Assembly: GCA_036768475.1 (NCBI GenBank)
Contig: DAIPMW010000005.1
Location: forward strand, 62,001 to 126,000
Direction of reading: 5' to 3'
Length of the DNA: 64,000 nt
DNA from: JAEUMD01 sp036768475
GTDB lineage: Bacteria; Pseudomonadota; Alphaproteobacteria; Rhizobiales; Hyphomicrobiaceae
Shown here: piece after piece, positions 18,664 through 26,565 of the stretch
Numbering within the stretch: the stretch's first letter is position 1
Layout: every line of letters begins with the position of its first letter
Position numbers and translations under genes: made by a program
Notes under the pieces: model-generated
What the model was told of the DNA's origin: nothing
Database searches by the model: none
What the model saw: only the letters and a program-made list of their open reading frames with translations

Positions 18664-21102
18664 TCAGCCGCGGATCTCCCCACCGGTCGCCTTGGACACA
18701 GCGGCGATGATCTTGTCGGAAACGGCCTCGATCTCTTTGTCCGTCAGCGTTTGTGTCGTCGGCTGCAGCGTGACCTCGATGGCCAGCGATTTCTTGCCTT
18801 CCTCTGCAAGATTTCCGCCCTCAAACATATCGAACACCACGACGTTGCGGATGAGCGCCTTATCCGCACCTTGCGCCGCGCGCACGACATCGGCGGCGGC
18901 AACTGCGCGATCGATGACGAATGCAAAGTCGCGTGTGAGCGCCATCAAGTCGCTTTCTTCGAGTAGTGACCGGGCGCGGGACTTGCGCTTTTCGGGCGGC
19001 AGGTTATCGAGGAAGACCTCGAAGGCGACTGCCGGTCCTTCCATGTCGAGCGCGGCAAGCGTGCGCGGATGCAATTCGCCAAATTCAGCGAGCACCAACT
19101 TCGGGCCCATCCGAAGGGTGCCCGAGCGACCTGGATGATAGAAGGCCGGGGCGTCGCGCGTGACCTGCGCCTTTCCGGCGTCGATGCCGAGCGCCTCGAG
19201 AGCGGCAACGGCATCGGCCTTGGCATCAAAGAGATCGACGCGTGCGGCATGGCCCGACCAGTGACGGCCGGCTCCTGTGGCACGCGCGGTGCCGGTCCGG
19301 ATTGCGGACGCGGCGACATACTGGTCTGTGGGTTTTGTGCCGCGGTAGGCTTGGCCCAGCTCGAACAGCGCGATGTCCGTGATGCCGCGGTTCGCGTTGC
19401 GCTGCGCCGCGGACAGCAGTCCCGGCAACAGCGACGGCCGCATCGAGGACATCTCGACGGAGATCGGGTTCGACAGATCGAGCGCATCGTTGCCACCGCC
19501 GAACAGTTCCGCCTCGTGCTTGGGGATGAATGAGTACGTGACGGCCTCGACGAGCCCGCGGGCTGCGAGCGTGCGGCGTGCGCGGCGGACACGTCGCTGC
19601 AACTCGGTCAACACCGGACGCGCGACGCCTGCAGGGCGTGGTAGCGGTGTAGAGGGCACATTGTCGATACCGACAATACGCACGATCTCCTCGACGAGGT
19701 CGGCGGGGCCATGAACGTCCGGCCGCCAGCTCGGCACGGTGACATCAAGCCTGCCGTTATTGCCCTTCGCTTCGAGCGTGAAGCCCAGGGCCTGCAGGAT
19801 GCGCTTTATTTCTGTCGCCGGGACGTCAAGTCCGGAAAGTCCTGCGACGCGCCCCAGATCGAAGGCGATCATGTGCCGGGGGTCGGGCGCTTCACCTGCC
19901 ACCTTGGCCTTTGAGGGCGTCCCGCCGCAAATCTGAACGATCAGATCCGTTGCGAGATCGAGACCGGGCATGACGGATTGAGGATCAACGCCACGCTCGA
20001 AGCGATAGCGCGCATCGGTGAGCAGTCCGGTCTTGCGGCCGGTCATGGTGGTGCGCACCGGGTCGAACCATGCGCTTTCGATCAGGACGTTGGTTGTCTG
20101 CGCGGTGGAGCCTGAATCCTCTCCGCCCATAATGCCACCGAGACCGAGCGGACCACTGTCATCGGCGATGACGCACATCGTCTCGTCCGTCGCGTAGGTC
20201 TTGCCGTCGAGGCCAAGGAAGCTCTCGCCGGTTTTGCCCAATCGGGCGCGGACGGCACCCTTGAGCCGGTCGGCGTCATAGACGTGCAGCGGGCGGCCAA
20301 GATCGTAGGATATGTAGTTGGTGACATCGACGAGTGCATTGATGGGGCGAACGCCAACGGCCTTGAGACGCTGCTGCATCCATGCTGGGGACGACCCGTT
20401 CCTGACACCCTTGACATAACGTCCGGCGAAAACCGGGCAGGTGTCGGCCGAGTCGCTTGCGAATTCGAGCCTTATTTCGACCGGACAGGGATCAGAGCCT
20501 TCGACCTTGCCGAGCTTGCGCGGTGGCTTGAGCTGACCGAGGCCGGCGGCGGCAAGATCGCGGGCAATGCCCCGGATTCCCGTGCAGTCGGGGCGGTTGG
20601 GTGTCAGAGAGACGTCTATGACGGGATCATCCAGCCCGATGGCGTCGATGTAGCGCGTGCCAATCCTATCGACGAGCTTGGCGTCCACCTCGATGATGCC
20701 TTCACTGTCGTTGGCAAGCTCCAGCTCGGCGGCCGAGCACATCATGCCGTTGGAGATGATGCCGCGCACGGGCTTTTTCTCCAGCGTCATATCAGAGCCG
20801 GGAATGTAGGTGCCGAGAGGGGCGAATACGCCGAGCATGCCGGCCCGCGCATTGGGGGCGCCGCAGACGACTTCCATCGTTGGCTTGCCCTTCTCGATCT
20901 CAACCTGAAGGACGCGCAGGCGGTCCGCATTGGGGTGCTGCTTGGCCTCAACGACGCGGGCGATGGTGAAGGCGCCGAGCTTTGCCGCAGGGTCCTCGAT
21001 GCCTTCGACTTCGAGACCGATGGCGGATAACGCGCGTTCGATCTCCTCCAGGGAGGCATCGGTTTCCAGGTGGTCCTTGAGCCAGGAGAGCGTGAATTTC
21101 AT
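18664..21102 (-). CDS. pheT: Phenylalanine--tRNA ligase beta subunit
   Basis: Protein of 812 residues, the usual bacterial length. The N-terminal tRNA-binding domain of the EMAP/OB type is at residues 40-150, followed by B1, B3/B4 editing, B5 and the C-terminal ferredoxin-fold anticodon-binding domain (RDFAFVIDRAVAAADVV). It forms the alpha2-beta2 enzyme with PheS. AGGGAA precedes the ATG. Unusually, pheT does not directly follow pheS: two genes (a cytochrome c'-like protein and a membrane protein) lie between them. Confidence 0.98.
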   Translation of the reverse strand: MKFTLSWLKDHLETDASLEEIERALSAIGLEVEGIEDPAAKLGAFTIARVVEAKQHPNADRLRVLQVEIEKGKPTMEVVCGAPNARAGMLGVFAPLGTYIPGSDMTLEKKPVRGIISNGMMCSAAELELANDSEGIIEVDAKLVDRIGTRYIDAIGLDDPVIDVSLTPNRPDCTGIRGIARDLAAAGLGQLKPPRKLGKVEGSDPCPVEIRLEFASDSADTCPVFAGRYVKGVRNGSSPAWMQQRLKAVGVRPINALVDVTNYISYDLGRPLHVYDADRLKGAVRARLGKTGESFLGLDGKTYATDETMCVIADDSGPLGLGGIMGGEDSGSTAQTTNVLIESAWFDPVRTTMTGRKTGLLTDARYRFERGVDPQSVMPGLDLATDLIVQICGGTPSKAKVAGEAPDPRHMIAFDLGRVAGLSGLDVPATEIKRILQALGFTLEAKGNNGRLDVTVPSWRPDVHGPADLVEEIVRIVGIDNVPSTPLPRPAGVARPVLTELQRRVRRARRTLAARGLVEAVTYSFIPKHEAELFGGGNDALDLSNPISVEMSSMRPSLLPGLLSAAQRNANRGITDIALFELGQAYRGTKPTDQYVAASAIRTGTARATGAGRHWSGHAARVDLFDAKADAVAALEALGIDAGKAQVTRDAPAFYHPGRSGTLRMGPKLVLAEFGELHPRTLAALDMEGPAVAFEVFLDNLPPEKRKSRARSLLEESDLMALTRDFAFVIDRAVAAADVVRAAQGADKALIRNVVVFDMFEGGNLAEEGKKSLAIEVTLQPTTQTLTDKEIEAVSDKIIAAVSKATGGEIRG

Positions 21103-21196
21103 CTGGCGAGTTCCCTGTTGCTGTCCGGCGGTGCCGGACCATTTGCATTCAAATCCATATCAGGCGCGGCCGATGTCGATCGCACTTGCGGCAGTC

Positions 21197-21742
21197 TCAC
21201 GTTGGGTTGTGGTCTGTGCCCTGCTGTTTGCGCACGGCGTAGAGCCTGGCCCATATCCAGATGAAGGATACAGCGATGCGGATCAGAGTAAGGCCGTAGT
21301 AGATGCGGAACACGAAACTGTACCAGACGAACCATCGCATGGCGCGGTTCATGTAGACCGCGCTGACCGCCAGTTCGAAGTGCTCCATGATGTCGAAAAA
21401 GCCGCCACGCAGGACGAGGTCGAGTGCGAAAAATGCGGTCGCTATGGGACCGCCGCTGACCGGCTGGCCGCGGGCGTTGACGAAGATCTCCTTGCCTTCC
21501 GCCTGCAACAGCAGGCAGCTCAGCACGAACAGGATGTAGAAGACGAGCATCGAGATGCCCATCGAGCGGTAGTAGATAAGGACGTGGCGCAAGGTTTCGC
21601 GCGAGAAGCCGTACGCGATCCAGCTGTTCAGATCGCGATGCTTGCTGTCGTGATAAAACCAGGTCCAGACGGCGGCGGCAGTCATGGCGATCGTCAGTGC
21701 GATGCAAAAGATCACAGGAATCGTCATGTTCATGAGCAGCAT
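21197..21742 (-). CDS. Multi-pass membrane protein of unknown function, inside the pheST operon
   Basis: Protein of 181 residues with about four membrane segments: PVIFCIALTIAMTAAAVWTW, MGISMLVFYILFVLSCLLLQ, a central hydrophobic segment, and RIYYGLTLIRIAVSFIWIWA. Positively charged loops (KHRDLNSW, VRKQQ) suggest an inner-membrane protein. Three in-frame ATGs near the start (21742, 21733, 21727) are possible, and none has a strong ribosome site. It begins 39 bases after the cytochrome-like gene and ends 94 bases before pheT. I recognise no family. Confidence 0.65.
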   Translation of the reverse strand: MLLMNMTIPVIFCIALTIAMTAAAVWTWFYHDSKHRDLNSWIAYGFSRETLRHVLIYYRSMGISMLVFYILFVLSCLLLQAEGKEIFVNARGQPVSGGPIATAFFALDLVLRGGFFDIMEHFELAVSAVYMNRAMRWFVWYSFVFRIYYGLTLIRIAVSFIWIWARLYAVRKQQGTDHNPT

Positions 21743-21781
21743 GATGTGACATCGCTCGCACTGAGCTTCGGCTCCGCCTTC

Positions 21782-22243
21782 TTAACCGCCAGAAAGGCGG
21801 TAGGAGGAATGGCAGGTGTTGCAGGTGTTGAGGATCTGCTCGAGCTGTTTGAGCACGACGGTTGTGTCTGCCATGCCCGCTGCTTCCTGAGCGATCGCGT
21901 CGAACGCTTGATGTGTTGCGCGCCCCATCATCTTGAACTCGTTGGGAAGCTTTTTGGGCAGCGTCGGCGGTACGGCGTGCATCGCGCCCATCCCGCTCTT
22001 GGCCGCCGGAGCCTTGGCATCGGCCACCCGCTCGCTCGCCAGCGCGGCAACAATGCCCTCGACGCTCTGCAGGAAGCCGCGCATTTCGGCAAGAACGAAC
22101 GCGCGCTCGGCGGCATCGAGAACAATCTCCTGGCGCGCATCGCCACTCTGCTCGGCGATAACGTCCGAAACCTGCGTACCTGCGGCGAACGTCATCGCAG
22201 TCACGACGGCGATCACGGTGGTGATGCGTGCTGTCGATCCCAT
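21782..22243 (-). CDS. Cytochrome c'-like (class II) secreted protein
   Basis: Protein of 153 residues. The start at 22243 follows AAGGAG by 8 bases; the longer frame overlaps pheS. The N-terminus is a signal peptide (ITTVIAVVTAMTFAAGT). The rest is helical, with one haem-c motif very near the C-terminus (LNTCNTCHSSYRL), the position typical of class II cytochromes c such as cytochrome c'. The haem His is in CNTCH. A candidate sixth ligand Met or none cannot be decided. It lies 40 bases after pheS on the same strand and is likely co-transcribed. Function may be NO binding or electron transfer (family knowledge). Confidence 0.78.
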   Translation of the reverse strand: MGSTARITTVIAVVTAMTFAAGTQVSDVIAEQSGDARQEIVLDAAERAFVLAEMRGFLQSVEGIVAALASERVADAKAPAAKSGMGAMHAVPPTLPKKLPNEFKMMGRATHQAFDAIAQEAAGMADTTVVLKQLEQILNTCNTCHSSYRLSGG

Positions 22244-22283
22244 TGGAAAAACTCCTTGCATAACGCGCTTTCCGAAATACGCT

Positions 22284-23351
22284 TCAGGACGACAAACCTG
22301 CGGCGATGCCGGGAATGTCGAGCACCGAGAATCCATAGTGCTTGAGCCATTTCAGGTCGCCGTTGAAGAATGCGCGCAGATCCGGCGGCCCGTACTTGAG
22401 CATCGCCATACGGTCGATGCCCATGCCAAAGGCGAACCCCTGATACTTTTCAGGATCGATGCCGCAGTTGCGCAGCACATTGGGATGAACCATGCCGCAA
22501 CCGCCGATCTCCAGCCATTGGCCGGGCTTGCCGATAACATCGGCAGCGATATCGATCTCGGCAGACGGTTCGGTGAAGGGGAAGTAGGAGGCGCGCAGGC
22601 GCATCTTTACATCGGTCTCGAAGAAGGCGCGGCACATCTCCTCAATGGTCCACTTGAGGTGGCCCATGTGTGTGGCTTCATCGATCACCAGTGCTTCGAT
22701 CTGGTGGAACATCGGCGTGTGCGTCTGGTCGCTGTCGCAGCGATAGACGCGGCCGGGCGCGATGATCCGGATCGGCGGCTTCTGCTTCAGCATGGTGCGG
22801 ATCTGCACCGGCGAGGTGTGCGTGCGCAGCAGCAGGCGCTCGCCGGAGTCGCGCGCATCGAAATAGAACGTGTCGTGGTCCTGGCGCGAGGGATGTTCCG
22901 CCGGAATGTTGAGCTTCGTGAAGTTGTAGTCGTCCGTCTCGATGTCGGGCCCCTCGGCGATTGAAAAGCCCATGTCTGCGAAGATCTCGGCAAGCTCGTC
23001 CATCACCTGCGAGACGGGATGGATGCGCCCTTCGGCCTCCGGGCTGCGGCGGACGGGCAGCGTAATATCGGCGCGCTCGGTGGCGAGGCGCTGTTCGAGC
23101 GCAGCCTCCTCAAGGGCGCCCTTTCGCGTATCAAGAGCCGCGCTGACACGCGACTTGACGGCATTGACCGACTGGCCGAACGACTTGCGCTGTTCGGGTG
23201 GTAGCTTGCCCAGAGTTTGCATCAGCTCGGGGACGCGGCCCTTCTTACCGAGCGCGGAGATGCGTACCTGCTCGAGCGCGTCGAGCGTCGCGGCATTCTC
23301 GATTTCGGACAAAAGGCCCTGCTCGAGGGCGTTGAGGTCATTGTTGGTCAT
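22284..23351 (-). CDS. pheS: Phenylalanine--tRNA ligase alpha subunit
   Basis: Class II synthetase core subunit of 355 residues. An N-terminal coiled coil (about 1-85) contacts tRNA. Motif 2 is seen in RVYRCDSDQTHTPMFHQIE and motif 3 in GFAFGMGIDRMAMLKYG. Phe-binding residues FTEPSAEID are intact. A weak GGAA precedes the ATG at 23351. The 214-base leader after rplT contains hairpins and a 12-nt anti-Shine-Dalgarno match, listed separately. Downstream are the cytochrome-like gene, the membrane protein and pheT. Confidence 0.98.
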   Translation of the reverse strand: MTNNDLNALEQGLLSEIENAATLDALEQVRISALGKKGRVPELMQTLGKLPPEQRKSFGQSVNAVKSRVSAALDTRKGALEEAALEQRLATERADITLPVRRSPEAEGRIHPVSQVMDELAEIFADMGFSIAEGPDIETDDYNFTKLNIPAEHPSRQDHDTFYFDARDSGERLLLRTHTSPVQIRTMLKQKPPIRIIAPGRVYRCDSDQTHTPMFHQIEALVIDEATHMGHLKWTIEEMCRAFFETDVKMRLRASYFPFTEPSAEIDIAADVIGKPGQWLEIGGCGMVHPNVLRNCGIDPEKYQGFAFGMGIDRMAMLKYGPPDLRAFFNGDLKWLKHYGFSVLDIPGIAAGLSS

Positions 23352-23433
23352 GTCGATCGGTTCCGCATGTCATCGGGTGACGACCGTGCTCGATCCCGTC
23401 CGTGTCGCTGGCGATGTATTCGGTTCGCTGGCG

Positions 23434-23445
23434 GAAAGGAGGTGA
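23434..23445 (-). promoter_or_regulatory. Anti-Shine-Dalgarno sequence in the pheS leader
   Basis: On the pheS-sense strand the leader reads TCACCTCCTTTC, identical over 12 bases to the 3' tail of 16S rRNA. On the other strand it is a perfect Shine-Dalgarno sequence followed by no credible ORF. It lies about 85 bases before the pheS ATG and just after a strong hairpin (arms around 23459-23489). It could pair with a ribosome site in the same RNA, for leader-based control; this is inference. Confidence 0.5.
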
Positions 23446-23458
23446 GCCCGGACACAGG

Positions 23459-23489
23459 ACCTCCGCGCGGGCAGGGCTGCCGCGCAGAG
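23459..23489 (-). promoter_or_regulatory. GC-rich hairpin in the rplT-pheS spacer
   Basis: CCTC-GCGCGG-CAG with CTG-CCGCGC-GAGG: long imperfect arms with a short loop. A second hairpin, CCCCGCGCG with CGCGAGGGG, lies at 23538-23558 just after rplT. Neither has a T-run, so they are more likely leader structure or RNA stabilisers than intrinsic terminators. Confidence 0.4.
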
Positions 23490-23565
23490 GCCCCGCCGTG
23501 GAAGCGGGAGCTTTAACCGATCTCTGCGCTGGCTGGTCCCCGCGCGCTGCGCGAGGGGCGGCGCG

Positions 23566-23940
23566 TCAGGCCGCCTTCTTTACGGCGGCGGCAGCCTGAT
23601 CGACGAGCGCTTTGAACGCGGCCTCATCGCGCACGGCGATGTCGGCGAGAACCTTGCGATCGATCTGGATGCCGGCCTTGGTGAGACCGTCGATAAATCG
23701 CGCATAGGTCATGGAGTTTTCCGTCGCCTCGCGGACCGCAGCGTTGATGCGCTGAATCCAGAGGGCGCGGAAGTTGCGCTTGTTCGCCTTGCGGTCGCGA
23801 TAGGCGTACTGCATCGCCTTTTCGACAGCCTGCTTGGCAACCCGGATCGTGTTCTTGCGGCGGCCATAGTAGCCCTTGGCGGCCTTGAGGACTTTCTTGT
23901 GCTTTGCGTGGGCGGTTACGCCGCGCTTGACGCGTGCCAT
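23566..23940 (-). CDS. rplT: 50S ribosomal protein L20
   Basis: Basic protein of 124 residues, beginning MARVKRGVTAHAKHKKVLK and containing the family signature FRALWIQRINAAVRE. It binds 23S rRNA and is needed for early 50S assembly. In E. coli L20 also represses its own operon by binding the mRNA. It lies 87 bases after rpmI, and both follow infC on the minus strand. Confidence 0.98.
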   Translation of the reverse strand: MARVKRGVTAHAKHKKVLKAAKGYYGRRKNTIRVAKQAVEKAMQYAYRDRKANKRNFRALWIQRINAAVREATENSMTYARFIDGLTKAGIQIDRKVLADIAVRDEAAFKALVDQAAAAVKKAA

Positions 23941-24027
23941 GAGAATGCTCCGCTGAATTACAGGTGGTCGTTCGTTGTCAGAAGGGACGCCGGTCCGGCC
24001 GAACTGGGGCAATCGCCCCGGTCATGC

Positions 24028-24228
24028 TCAGCGGTTGTAGGGCATGTACTTCTTGACGATGCCTTCGTCGCAATCTTTCAGCACCATGGTGCCGCGCGCG
24101 TTGCGAATGAACTTCGTCGTGCGCTTGATCATGCCGTGGCGCTTGCCGGCGGCTGCGACCTTGACCTTGCCTGAGGCGGTGAACTTGAAGCGCTTCTTGG
24201 CGCCGCTTTTGGTCTTCTGCTTGGGCAT
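24028..24228 (-). CDS. rpmI: 50S ribosomal protein L35
   Basis: Small basic protein of 66 residues: MPKQKTKSGAKKRFKFTAS start, then RHGMIKRTTKFIRNARGT, as expected for L35. A ribosome site (GAGGAGAG) lies just upstream of the ATG at 24228. Unlike in E. coli, where infC and rpmI are almost adjacent, 506 bases separate them here. Confidence 0.97.
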   Translation of the reverse strand: MPKQKTKSGAKKRFKFTASGKVKVAAAGKRHGMIKRTTKFIRNARGTMVLKDCDEGIVKKYMPYNR

Positions 24229-24734
24229 TTTGCTCTCCTCGAACTGGATGCGCTGATGCCCCTGCCAGGCGCTCGCCAGAGCGCTTTGCGGCGTCTCCCC
24301 TCGGTGCTCGATCGACCATCGGCATGAAGCGATGGCCTGACGGCTCCGGACCGACAGACGCCGGCGGAGAGGTGCTTTGGGGGCATTTCGCTTTTAGGAT
24401 CAAAGCATTATGAGCCGCCACGGCATGCCCCGCCGGACGGCTCGACGTGCGGGTTATACGGGGAAGTCGGGCGGGGCGCAAGGGTTCACGGCATCCGGGC
24501 AGCAGACGTGTCCGGCGCAGATCTCCGGGGCAACCATTATAAGTAGACCCCAATGGCGGACATAGCCGGCTATGCGCGCAGAGCAAATCAGGTCTTGATC
24601 AATCAGGACTGCCCGCTGTCGCCTATGCAACGATGCACCGACCCGCATTGTTCATGCGGTGGTCGGTGCCGTTGCAAGATCATGAGATTGCTGGGTTGGA
24701 GCCGCGCACAACGGTTGTTGTGTCGCACCACCCC
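24229..24734. other. Long infC-rpmI intercistronic region
   Basis: 506 bases in which I find no gene on either strand; the frames present are poor. On the minus strand it holds a strong hairpin (24626-24676) close to the infC stop and a TATAAT hexamer (about 24537-24542) that could serve a second promoter for rpmI-rplT, although no good -35 precedes it. Confidence 0.5.
24626..24676 (-). promoter_or_regulatory. Long RNA hairpin downstream of infC
   Basis: Three stacked perfect arms, 7 + 9 + 5 bp: TGCAACG (24626) with CGTTGCA, GCACCGACC with GGTCGGTGC, and CGCAT with ATGCG, separated by small 2-nt bulges, closed by a 5-base loop. There is no T-run on either side, so it is not a plain terminator. 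Possible roles: mRNA processing or stability, or a binding site for L20, which represses this operon in other bacteria by recognising mRNA structure (inference). Confidence 0.6.
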
Positions 24735-25274
24735 TCACCGCGGCGCGAGCACCATCACCATCTGGCGGCCTTCCAGACGCGGCTCGCTTTCGACCTTGGC
24801 GATGCCTTCGACCTCAGCCTTGACGCGCTGGAGCACAGCCATGCCAAGCTCCTGGTGGGCCATCTCGCGGCCGCGGAAGCGCAGTGTCACCTTGACCTTG
24901 TCGCCTTCCTCGAAGAAGCGTTTGATGGCGCGCAGCTTCACGTCATAGTCGTGATCGTCGATCGCCGGACGCATCTTGATCTCTTTGATTTCGACGATCT
25001 TCTGCTTCTTACGGGCTTCGGCAGCCTTTTTCTGCTGCTCGAACTTGAATTTCCCGTAGTCCATGATCTTGCAGACGGGGGGCTCGGCATCAGGCGAGAT
25101 CTCGACGAGATCGAGCCCGGTCTGCTCGGCACGCTGCATGGCATCGAAACGGCTGACGACACCGACGTTGTCGCCATTCTCGTCGATAAGACGGACTTCA
25201 CGAACCCGGATCTGGTCGTTGATCCTCGGGCCGGATTGCTCGCGCTCAGGCGCGGCTCGCATTGGGCGGCGGAT
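24735..25274 (-). CDS. infC: Translation initiation factor IF-3, probable AUC start
   Basis: Protein of 179 residues from the proposed start. The N-domain has GPRINDQIRVREVRLIDENG, the linker MDYGKFKFEQQKKAAEARKK, and the C-domain VKVTLRFRGREMAHQELG. An ATG at 25262 exists but has no ribosome site. Four codons upstream, ATC CGC CGC CCA, is preceded by GGGAG at 8 bases, so AUC at 25274 is the likelier start. A non-AUG start (AUU in E. coli) is how IF-3 controls its own level, because it rejects such codons. The infC mRNA continues toward rpmI and rplT. Confidence 0.95.
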   Translation of the reverse strand: MRRPMRAAPEREQSGPRINDQIRVREVRLIDENGDNVGVVSRFDAMQRAEQTGLDLVEISPDAEPPVCKIMDYGKFKFEQQKKAAEARKKQKIVEIKEIKMRPAIDDHDYDVKLRAIKRFFEEGDKVKVTLRFRGREMAHQELGMAVLQRVKAEVEGIAKVESEPRLEGRQMVMVLAPR

Positions 25275-25288
25275 GTTGGTCTCTCCCT
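25272..25288 (-). promoter_or_regulatory. Ribosome-binding site that decides the infC start
   Basis: On the minus strand GGGAG is followed after 8 bases by ATC; the first ATG is a further 12 bases away, giving about 20 bases of spacing, too far for initiation. Confidence 0.6.
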
Positions 25289-25578
25289 TGGTCGCCTCAG
25301 GTCAATTGGATGTGGCCGGGTAGCCGGCCGAATAACGCTTCCGGGTGCAAAACGCCACCGTTACGCGAATGCATACGCCAAACGCCGCACGCCGGCTCGA
25401 CAGAGCCGAAGCGGCGGCGCAGGAATTCGCAGCCCCGAAAAGGGAAGTGAAAACGGGTTCGAAGTCAAGACATCACTGTCAGGAATGGATGTTTTCGGCC
25501 GGATTTGCGGCTGTAGCCCTGCAGCCGGCGCTGGATTGCAGGCGTCACGGCTACACTGGGAAGCCACGCAATGTGTTT
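25275..25578. other. infC upstream region
   Basis: About 300 bases between the end of the GT2 gene and infC. No ORF is supported. It should carry the promoter of the infC-rpmI-rplT-pheS cluster; TTGACT near 25467-25472 (minus strand) is a possible -35, without a clear -10. Confidence 0.4.
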
Positions 25579-26469
25579 TTACTTCAGCATTCGGACGATG
25601 CGCTGCCAACGGTAATAAGCCGTGATCCAGGCGTACCGCAGGCCTGTCCAGCCGCCGAGAATGTGAGTTCGAAGGAAAGCATACTTGAAGACGGTCCAGG
25701 GGAGCTCGACGGCCGCGCGTGCCAGCAGGACCGGTCTTGGTTTGGGCCTGGAATGCAGGGCGTTGTAGGTTGCGCGCTCGTCCGCTTTGCGGGCCAGATC
25801 GGCCAGAGAGCGAACGGAGTGGTGATGCAAGACGCCGGGCAGGTGGCCGACCGTTTCAGCGCCGGGATCGACCGAATCGAACAGCGTGGAATTCTTGAAG
25901 CGGCAGCGCCGGCGGTCATACAGGCGAAGACAGTAATGGTCGCGGGCAAACGGACGGGGCTTCGACCAGCCTGGGTAGACGAGCGAAACGTGCATGCCAT
26001 AGACCGCCAACGGCGGCGTCTTGCCGCCAGCGAAGAGCGTGCGGATGTCGGCTGCGAGGTCAGGACTCACCACCTCGTCGGCATCGAGATTTAGAAGCCA
26101 GTCGTGACGGCATTGTTTCTCGCCGAAACGCTTCTGCTGTCCGAAGCCGGGCCAGGGATTGTAGATGACGCGTGCGCCGGCGGCCTCGGCGATTGCGACC
26201 GTATCGTCGGTGCTGCCGGAATCGATAACGACGATTTCGGAAGCAATACCGGCGATGGACGCGATGGTGCGGCCGATGCGATCGGCTTCGTTCTGAGCGA
26301 TGATGAAACATGAGATCGGCAGCGCCGAGGCTGCGTCCGGCCCGGGTGGGCGGGTATCGCTCTGGCCTAGTCCCGTGCTGGATGCTGCGTCCTTCATGTC
26401 CACGTCGATGATCAGTTCCGAGCTGCTATTGTGTTCTGGTGGCGAGGCTGGATGGTGTTCATGTTTCAT
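25579..26469 (-). CDS. Glycosyltransferase family 2
   Basis: Protein of 296 residues from the start at 26469. GT-A motifs: LPISCFIIAQNEADRIGRTI at the start of the domain, VVIDSGSTDDTVAIA, and the metal site LLNLDADEVVSPDLA (DxD). It resembles the WaaE/KdtX-like lipopolysaccharide core glycosyltransferases. The C-terminal region has a possible membrane-associated helix (FKYAFLRTHILGGWTGLRYA). The frame extends to 26517, but that ATG falls in a dispersed repeat and lacks a ribosome site. The N-terminal 45 residues before the domain are unusual. It follows a GT4 gene on the same strand, so both probably work in surface glycan synthesis. Confidence 0.85.
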   Translation of the reverse strand: MKHEHHPASPPEHNSSSELIIDVDMKDAASSTGLGQSDTRPPGPDAASALPISCFIIAQNEADRIGRTIASIAGIASEIVVIDSGSTDDTVAIAEAAGARVIYNPWPGFGQQKRFGEKQCRHDWLLNLDADEVVSPDLAADIRTLFAGGKTPPLAVYGMHVSLVYPGWSKPRPFARDHYCLRLYDRRRCRFKNSTLFDSVDPGAETVGHLPGVLHHHSVRSLADLARKADERATYNALHSRPKPRPVLLARAAVELPWTVFKYAFLRTHILGGWTGLRYAWITAYYRWQRIVRMLK

Positions 26470-26480
26470 GGAAATACGTC

Positions 26481-26551
26481 CACGATCGAGTCTTTTGTCT
26501 TGGGTCATGTTTTTCACGCTGAACCGCTGCGCACTTCAGCTAAACATGTTC
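26481..26551 (-). repeat. Dispersed palindromic repeat, copy 3
   Basis: On the minus strand: GAACATGTTTAGCTGAAG, loop, CAGCGGTTCAGCGTGAAAAA, then an A-rich tail ending CTCGATCGTG. It lies between the GT4 and GT2 genes and overlaps the annotated longest start of the latter. More diverged than copy 2. Confidence 0.75.
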
Positions 26552-26565
26552 TTCCTCTCAGCCGA

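Noticed and set aside
24633..25625. Plus-strand frame of 330 codons opposite infC
   Set aside because: It is the reverse complement of the well supported infC and the GT2 3' end; residue order is not protein-like.
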